A stretch of 64,000 nt of DNA from NCBI GenBank assembly GCA_947561395.2, contig OX387195.1:441501-505500 (forward strand). Reading direction: 5' to 3'. The notes below the pieces were generated by a model that was not told the DNA's origin, did not search any database, and saw only the letters and a list, made by a program, of their open reading frames with translations. Both the position numbers and the translations under genes were made by a program. Position 1 is the stretch's first letter; every line of letters begins with the position of its first letter. The stretch comes from Buxus sempervirens (taxonomy: Eukaryota > Streptophyta > Magnoliopsida > Buxales > Buxaceae). Below, in pieces: positions 24,401 through 33,400 of this stretch.

Positions 24401-27400
24401 GGGAAAGGGTGCGTCGTGAAGTTAGATCCCGAGATAAGAAGTTCTTGTTCGATGTTGGGGTTTCTCCTAGAACTGTTCGTATATCAGAATCGTGGCGTCG
24501 GAGCCAGGTAGTGGTGGTGTTGGAAGCGGCGGCTTTGGAGTGGTTTTTCGAAAATGTGAGATTATTTTGCAGGGGACTGTGTATTGGAAGTGTGCGTCGA
24601 TTTCGCAGAGGAGACCTCGTTATTTCTCTTCATTGTCTCCGGAATCAACGTGGCCTTTACCTGCAGATGGAGATGATGGGGCATAATATGCTTCATCGAA
24701 AGGTTATTTTTCCTGCTGAAGAGATTGATGGCCGATGGGGGTACATATGCTGGGGCTGTGATCCTCCATTGAGAAATGGTTCTAATAAGGCTTCAGAATC
24801 TTTTGAAGAGTGGGTGACGGACAATCATTCCTTTTCTTCAAAGGCTGCGAAGGGGATGGATCCTATCATCAACCTAGAACAGAGTATCACTTCTAATGGG
24901 CAGCGGTGGTCGTCCCCTGTTATGGTTACTACGGATGGACCCATTGGCGATTGGGAGGTTTTGTGTGATGATATTGTGAAGGTTAGTGGAATCAGTGGAG
25001 AATTTAGGTGCATTCCTATGTCATCTTCGAGTGCTATTGGATTTCTCCAATTAAGGTCCGATCTATCGTCGATCATGTTGCACTCTGGTCAATGCGGAAT
25101 GCATGGTAATGTGCCTTTCTCCCCATGGAGGGATGGGTATTCAGGTTCTTACAAGGCTTTCAGCAATGAAGGTTTGGAGATAGCTATTTTCGGATTACCA
25201 TTTCATCTTCTATCCTCTGAAGCCTTGTCGGAAATTGGTGCACTGATGGGTGGCGTTACTCAGAAAGGTAGTATCATTCACAAAGGTTGATACAGCGGAG
25301 GTGTTCTATTGAGAGTTCGGGAAACTCGTCGACAACGTATCCCTAGATGTGTCGTTCTCGAGGACAGAGGATTCAGGTATGAGTTGCTGTTGTGTATTGT
25401 TGATGAAATCGGCGGGGATTTTACTAAGGATGGGAGGAGTACTGAGGCTAGGGATGATTATACGAATTCAGGAATGGGTGTCAGATCTTTTAGAGAAGCT
25501 CTTTTGCAACAGTCTTGCAGCAATAGGCAGATTAGTCCAATTGCACGGGACCATGTCAACCTAAGATAGGCCTTGGCTTTCGGGCTTCCATCTCAAAGAG
25601 CTGCATTGAGGGAGGGCCCTTCGTATGCTGGAAGGGAGGGCTGCCATGCTAATGTGAGCCCACATAATCAAAACAGGGAATATCCCCAATCCTCAATGGC
25701 CCAGAATGGAACATCAGCTAGAGCTACAGGTCACCCTATAGTGGACTTTGATGGGGAGGCCCAAAGGGACTCTGTTAAGGATGGAAGAAGAGAAGATGTG
25801 GTGTATAATGGTATGGAGTGTGAGGCAGCACCAGAGGTGGCACCTTCTCCTTGCTGCCCTTCTGCTTCTCAGGTTCCATTCATGAGAAACTCTTCCTCTC
25901 CTCCCCTTCCCAACTTTCTAGAAGCTGCAGAAGAAAAATGGCGGCGTGTTGTTCAAGATTGGGTTATGGAAACCCTTGTGGCTGTTGGGTGTGGATTGGG
26001 TAGTGCCTCCTTGGCAACTCAAGCGGAGCAGATGCCACCCTCCTCAAAAGAGAAGAGGATGTTGGGAGTTTCTGAAGGGAGGTTAGCAAGAGAAGATAGT
26101 TATCAAGAAGGGAGGATCAGCATGTCGAGGTGTTCGGGTAAGGAAGGAGATGACCAATTGGGTGGACATGCTGTAGGGAAGGAATGGAGGATCTATTCTC
26201 AGCAGCGACCAGTGTCAAACAGATCCCAGCAGCGGTACTCTCCAAATAGTGGTCTTCCATCGGTTGTACGGCCTCTCGTACAGTATTCAGATTACGCTGG
26301 TAGCGGTTCGAGTGGGTTTGTTTCTCCGCAAACACGTATTTTGTGCAGAAGAGGGGGGGGGGGGGGGGGGGGGGGGGGGGCCAACTCCAAAGGGTCGACT
26401 TCTATGGGTGGTAGAAGTAATACAGATCTTCTCTCAAGGCAATCCTCTAAACTTGGAATTTTTAAAAGGATTACAGGTGGGTGTTCCTTTCAATCTAGTG
26501 CTGTGCTTCCTTCGGTAACAAGTCCTTCAGATTCATTATTGCTATCATATCACCAAAAAGGTATGCCCTATGAGTCTAGCCATGGTCTTTCTTCCCTTGC
26601 ATTTTCTGAATGTGTCCGGACCTCTATTGGTGATGAACATGCAGCTGATTTCATTTATGGTGAATTGGATGAGGGTGTTGATGCTGAAGAGCTGAAGTCT
26701 GTGCATAACCAATCCCAAGGTAGTGAGTCGGATTGGGAGGGGGAAGGTAATTTAGAGGATCGACCCTTATCGGGTGGGGATCCATCTAAGTGTCGGTTTA
26801 AGGAGTAGAGATGTTTTTGGGCTCAGTAGTGGAAAGAATTTTAGGGGCAGATGGTTCAATGGTCTCTCCCCAGGTTGTGACCAGTCATCTTGTGGGAGGT
26901 GATAGGGTGGGTATTAATGGTGACTTATGAAGATTTTAAGTTGGAATATTAGAGGCTTAGGGTGCTCCGGCAAGCTTCGTGCGGTAAAAGAGTTGTGTCA
27001 TAGGTGGAAACCAGATATTGTGCTGCTTCTAGAGACTAAAAAAGAATCGATTGATTCTTGGTTTGTAAGATCCTTGTGGGGTACTAGGGATAAAGAGTGG
27101 GTCTTCCAACCGTCGAGAGGGTTGGCGGGTGGCATCTTGCTTATGTGGGATTCATCAGTCTTGCGGAGCAGCGATGTTAGGATCGAGACATATTCCATTT
27201 CTCTTCTATTTTCTCATGTATCAGAGTCTGTTTCTTGGATGTTTACAGGGGTATATGGCCCATGTTCTGCTAGATTGCGGAATGGTTTTTGGAGTGAATT
27301 ATGTCGTATTGCCCCTAATTCCGGTTCCTCTTGGGTGATCATAGGTAATTTCAATGTCATACGGTTCCTAAATGAAAAGAGTGGGGGTGTATCTCGGGTG

Positions 27401-30400
27401 ACTACTAGCATGAGGCGATTCTCCAATTGGATCCAAGACTATGAGTTGGTTGATTTTCCACTGTCTGGAGGTAAATTTACATGGTCTAATTTCCAATCCC
27501 CTCCTATCTGTTCCAGATTAAATAGATGTTTGGTTTCTTCATCCTGGGCTGGTTTGTTTCCTTTGGCTTGTCAATCTGTGCTTTCTAGCCCCGTCTCTGA
27601 TCATAGTCCCATCTTAGTATCCACTGAACCTCGCAGCCATGGTCTAGCCCCATTTAGGTTTGAAAACATGTGGCTTACTCATCCTTCTTTTCACGACCTC
27701 ATTCTCAAGTGGTGGGGTGAACTTTCTCATCATGTATCTAGGTGGGCAGGTTTTAAGTTTATGAGAATTTTGCAAGGATTGAAACAAAATTTAAAACAGT
27801 GGAATTGGGGTACATTTGGGAGAATTGAGGCCCAGAAAAATTCTTTGTTGGGAGAAATTGAGGTTTTGGATAGAAAGGAAGAGGATGGGGGTCTATCCTT
27901 GGTAGAAAGGGAAGCAAGACAAGATAGAAAGAGTGAGCTCGATGTAATCTTAAAGCAAGAAGAGATTCATTGGTGTCAGAAATCCCGAGTGACATGGCTA
28001 AAGGAAGGTGATAATAATACAAGGTCTTTTCATGCTATGGCTAGTGGAAGGAAAAGGAGGAATACGATCACCCGGTTGGTAATTGGGGACCAAGTGGTGG
28101 AGGAACATGATGTTATTATCCGGGGTTTGGTGGATTTCTATACTAAGTTATACCGTTCGGAACAATCTTTCAAGTTCTCTTTTAGAGACATCAATGAGAA
28201 TAAGTTGGAGACCAATAAAAAAGAGTGGATTGAGAGGGAGTTTGATATGGAGGAAGTTCATAGAGCTGTAAGGGAGCTGGCAAGGGACAAAGCCCCTGGT
28301 CCAGATGGTTTTACAATTGCCTTCTATCAAGATAAGTGAGATATCATAAAGGAAGCAATTATGGAGGTAATGCGTGAATTCCACACTCATGGAATCATAA
28401 ACAAGGTGACTAACTCCACATTCCTGGTTCTTATCCCTAAGGTTAAAGGGGCAGAGAGGATTAGGGATTTTTGGCCGATAAGTCTCACAACTAGCCTCTA
28501 CAAAATCATATCCAAAGTCCTGGCTATTAGGCTTAGCAAGATCCTTCCATCCATTGTGGATCCATGTAAATCTGCTTTTGTTGAGGGTCGTCAAATTTTA
28601 GATTGTTCCCTTATTGCAAACGAATGTGTCCAAGAGAAGATTCAATCAGGGGATCAAGGCTTATTGATTAAATTGGATCTAGAGAAGGCATATGATAGGG
28701 TTGAGTGGGGATTCATAGATTCGGTCCTACAATGGAAAGGCTTTGGTGAGAGATGGAGAAAATGGGTTAGTGGATGCCTTCATAATGTTCAGTTCTCATT
28801 CATATTTAATGGGACGGTGGCCAGCCTTTTTCAATAATCTAGGGGATTGAGGCAAGGGGATCCCTTATCCCCATTCTTGTTCACCTTGGGGAGTGATGTT
28901 TTGAGTTGGTTCCTTAAGAAGGGTCAGGACATTGGCATGTTTCAGGGGTTACATGTGGGTTCAGATCAGGTCCTATTAACCCATTTGATGTTTGCTGATG
29001 ATACCCTTCTATTTGTCCAACCTAGAAGAGAGGCTGTTTTCGAGATCAAGTGCATTTTGAAAGCCTTTGAAATTGTCTCTGGTCTAAAGGTTAACTTAGG
29101 AAAGAGTAGCATTCTAGGTATCAATACTCTTGATCCCATCTTATCTAAATTTGCTGCAATTCTTGGATGCAAGGTGGATCACTTCCCAATTACCTATCTC
29201 GGTCTTCCCCTAGGTGGGAAGCCCAAATCCTTTTCCTTTTGGGAGCCAGTGATTGAGAGAATTGAACAGAGATTAGCTACGTGGAAGCGGAATTATCTTT
29301 CTCTTGGGGGTCGTATTACTCTTATAAATTCATGTTTGTGTGGCTTGCCCATTTACTTTATGTCTCTATTCAGGATGCCTAGTCGGGTCTCTAAAATTGT
29401 GGAAAAAGCACAACGTGATTTCTTGTGGGAGGGGAGGGAGAGCAAGAAGGATCACCTGATTCGGTGGGATGTGGTATGTCGTGGGAAAGATAAAGGGGGA
29501 TTGGATCTTGGGAATGTTTATGCACGGAACTCAGCTCTCTTGGCTAAATGGCTTTGGCGATTCAGCAATGAACAAGACAGTCTGTGGTGTAAGGTTATCA
29601 GCAAAAGGTACGGGACTTCAGAAAATGGGTGGGATATTAGGACTGGGTCAAGGATTCATGGTGGCAGTCCTTGGAAAGCGATTGCCTCCTTGGCCCCTAT
29701 CTTTTACCAACATGTTCGCTTTTGGGTTGGTTTTGGAACGAACGTCCGGTTTTGGTTAGACCATTGGCGGGGTGAATCCCCTTTGTCATCTTGTTTCCCT
29801 CTCCTTTTCAAGGTGGCTTCTAATCCCAATGCCATGGTTTGTGAGGTTATGGTTCAAGCCTCTTATGGTCTCAATTGGTTCTTGCATTTTAGGCGGGACC
29901 TTAGATCTTTTGAGATTGATATGTTATCTTCTTTACTATCTCAGTTTGAAAATTTTTCCCTCAACCCCTCATTATCTGATAGGCGTGTGTGGATGCCTGA
30001 TTCTTCTGGGTCATTTTCTTGTAAGTCATTTCTGTCCCTTGTTAGACCTCCATCTTCCAACCCTCATGCTATTTTCCAAGCCAAGCCCCTGTGGAAACCT
30101 TGTATTCCTCTGAGAATTAAAGGGTTTGTGTGGATTGCCTTGTGGAATAAGATCAACACTACAGATACTATCCAGAGAAGAAGACCCTATATGGCATTAT
30201 CCCCTCATATGTGCATTCTATGTCGATCTTGTGGGGAGACTGAGGATCATTTACTTATCCATTGCTACTTCACACACCAAGTTTGGCAACATTTTCTTGG
30301 GTTGGTTGATATTGAGTGGGTATTCCCTAGGACGGTGCCGGAGCTCTTCTCTCAATGGAGATTCTCATGCTTGGGACCTCAAGGAAGATGCCTATATCGA

Positions 30401-33400
30401 TACTTATTTTTTGCTATATGTTGGAGTATTTGGTTGGAGAGGAATCGACGCATATTTGAAGAGAGGAGCTGCCCCCTTCCTGAGGTGGTGGATTCCATAA
30501 AATTCCATGTTGCGTCTTGGGCCGTTTTGCTTCCTTCTTTTAGTGGTTATTCAATTGATGACATTAAAAGATGTTGGGCATCTCTATGTGTTTAAGGATG
30601 GTAGAAGTACTTTGGCGGGTGACAGGTATGGGGGAAGGGTATGTGAATGGTTAATAGTAGGTTTTGGATATGTTTCTGGGGTGTATCTAAGTAGGTAGTC
30701 CTTTCTTCCACTATGTGTAGAATGCCTTATTCTAACACGGTGGAGGATCCTTCTATGTTTGTATCTCTTGTACTTTCAAGTTTTTTCCTATCTATATATT
30801 TGATTTCATTATCAATCAAAAAAAAAAATAGCCTTCAAAAAATAATTTGGAACAGATGCTATCAAGAAGGGCTTTGGGAGCAATACAGAAAGAAAACCCT
30901 TATGTCATTTTTTTCCTTATTCCAAGACTACAAAAATATGAATAAGGATGATCTTTGAAGCCATTCAAGGACTTCTACCCTGGTAGGAGTCATGAATTAA
31001 ATCAATAATTCAAAGTTTCAGTTTTCATATTAAGGGAAGCAGAATTGAGGATGTCAAAGATTTTAGAAAAAATCACTAATTCAACCTTTTTGGTTCTGAT
31101 CACAAAGGGGTGGCTAAGGACGTCAGAGATTTTAAGCCTATAAGTCTGATTACCAGCCTCCACAAGATAACTGCTAAAATGTTTCATAAGAGTTAAAAAA
31201 ATGCTAAATGTTCTATATGCCTGAAGGAGGTCAATGATCCCATTACATTTCGTAATCAGAGCACTTTCATTGAGGATATCTAAATTTTAGTGTCTGAGAG
31301 CCAATGATTGCATGGATAAAAGGAAAGAACGGGCAAGGCTGGTTGGTGTGTAAACTTGAAATCGAGTACTGCAGTAGAGTTGACTGGAACTTTTGGGACA
31401 TGGTCATTGAATGAACAGCTTCTGTAGACAAATGGCGAAGCTGCATTAGTGGATGCCTCCAGAACATTGCCTTCCTCGTTAATGTAGATCTCAAAGTTCA
31501 ATTAAACTCATCTAGAGGCCATTATCAATGATATCGTCTCTCCCCCTTCCCTATCACTTTGGTGGCCAATATCTTTACCAGCTTTATAACAAGGGCTTAG
31601 GAAGGTGACCCTATAAGGAGCTTCAAAGTTGGTTCTAATAAATTGAGTGTGCCTTTGCCTTATCTGCCATTTGCAGATGGTGCCATACAGTATATGCAAG
31701 CTGACAAAGATTAGGTGTTCTAGGTTAACTGTATCATTAATTGTTATGATTTCATAGTTGCCAAGAATTGAAACAAGGTACTTGTAGGACTCAAAATTAG
31801 TGCTGATTAATATTACCTGTTCAACAAGTCAAGTCAGAGCTCAAATTCTAATACGTGTGTTTATATTTTACAAGTTATCATGGGATTAAGAAACGAAACA
31901 AAGCAAAGGATTTATAACAGAACTTGTTATTGTGTTCTAAATGAGTTAGGAGAGTCTATTAAAGGTTTATAGAAAAAGAGAGTACAGCCATCTTATTGAA
32001 TATATAGTTATTTTATAGCAAAACATCAGATTTTATTCATCTAAATTTGGAGTTTCAAGCAGGCATCTATTGGTTTCTCCTACACTTAACAGATAATTCA
32101 TTGTTGTTGTGTACTTTGCTATTTTCTGGCTTAGTCTAAGCTCAGATCTAGCTTTGGTTTATGTCAGATCTTAAACAGTTTTTTCTACTAGATTTTCTTC
32201 CTATGCTTCTTCTGCCTGTATTAGGACCTACATTAAGAGGTATCAGAGCAGGTCTTCCTGGTCATAATGGCTAAAGATAACCAGAAGCAAGAAGGAAATG
32301 AGAGATGCAGCACTTCCCGCTATTTTGATGAATGCATAGATTTGCATAAACTGAGCAGATATATGAACATCAAAGAGACAAGAGAACACAATTATGTTCC
32401 TACGAAGAAGGCTACTGAAGTAAAGGGAATTATAGTGAAGGAAAAAAAGAAAAAAGAAAAAGGAAAAGCCCTATTTAGGGCTATCGCAGTATAGGGAGAT
32501 CTACTGAACATAAACAACATGATACTGACATAAAAAGACTTTCTAAGAATGCACAAGAGAGATAGGAGTATATTTTGTGACTGCTGAAAGATTTTTTAAA
32601 CTAGGCAAAGATGAAACTATTGGGGAGACGAAATAACACACCTATATTCTACGACTAAGGCTGAAGGAAGTTCTGAAGATAAAAATAGGAGATACCAAAG
32701 GACCAGATGTATGTAAGAATGAACAAGATATAGGTACATTTTGATTGATCAAATTATTTGACAAGATTTTAAGGAACAGGAATATACCAAACACATGGAG
32801 GAGATACACTAAAATATCTATATTTAAGAACAAAGGATGTACTCAAAACTGTACCAAGTACTGTGGAATCAAGCTTATGATTACACCGTGACATTATAGA
32901 AAGTAGTGAAGAAACAAATATTCAAATAGATAACCAGTATCATAAACATTGTTTAACATTGTTTTTTTAAGGTCAGAGAAATGACATGCCTGGGGAAAAC
33001 GAGATTTCCCCAGTTTCCCTAATTTCGGCGAAATTTCGCTAAATCTCGGCGAAATTTCCCCAGATTTCCACATGTATGCATTTATTATTAATGTATTAAA
33101 AAGATACAAGAAAAAGTGAAAAAAAAAACATAAAACAAATATTTCCGTGGGGAAATATTCCCTCATTTCGGCAAAATTTCTCTGGATCTAGTCAACAAAA
33201 TTTCAGCGAAATGCAAAATTTCCATCCTTGGTTAAAAATAATATTTTGATTTATGCTAGAAAGTTCTCATTGAAGTATTTTTAGCAAGAAAAAGGAGAGA
33301 CACGTTATTTTCATTGACCTAGGGAAGCATATGTTAAAGTGTCTAGAGAATTAATTTTTTTGGCGAGAATTAAGTAGGAAAAAGTACCACGCAGATACAC

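Larger units (their letters stand above)
23995..30828 (+). mobile_element. Nearly complete L1-clade LINE (6.8 kb)
   Basis: Full-length plant L1 with CpG-rich 5' untranslated region, ORF1 (24349-26808), a 39-codon spacer ORF, ORF2 with endonuclease, reverse transcriptase and zf-RVT (26927-30595), 3' untranslated region and poly-A (about 30818-30828), bounded by an identical 18-bp target duplication. It lies in LNP intron 1, antisense to the gene. Both long frames stay in one phase from start to end, with two internal stops each. The intact duplication and small number of lesions indicate a young insertion. Confidence 0.95.

Noticed and set aside
32267-32494. 75-codon frame [14 protein letters not shown] with a lysine-rich end
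   Set aside because: Starts after a possible tRNA-Met primer site but lacks any recognisable gag domain and runs into a low-complexity tract; left as part of a weak fossil.
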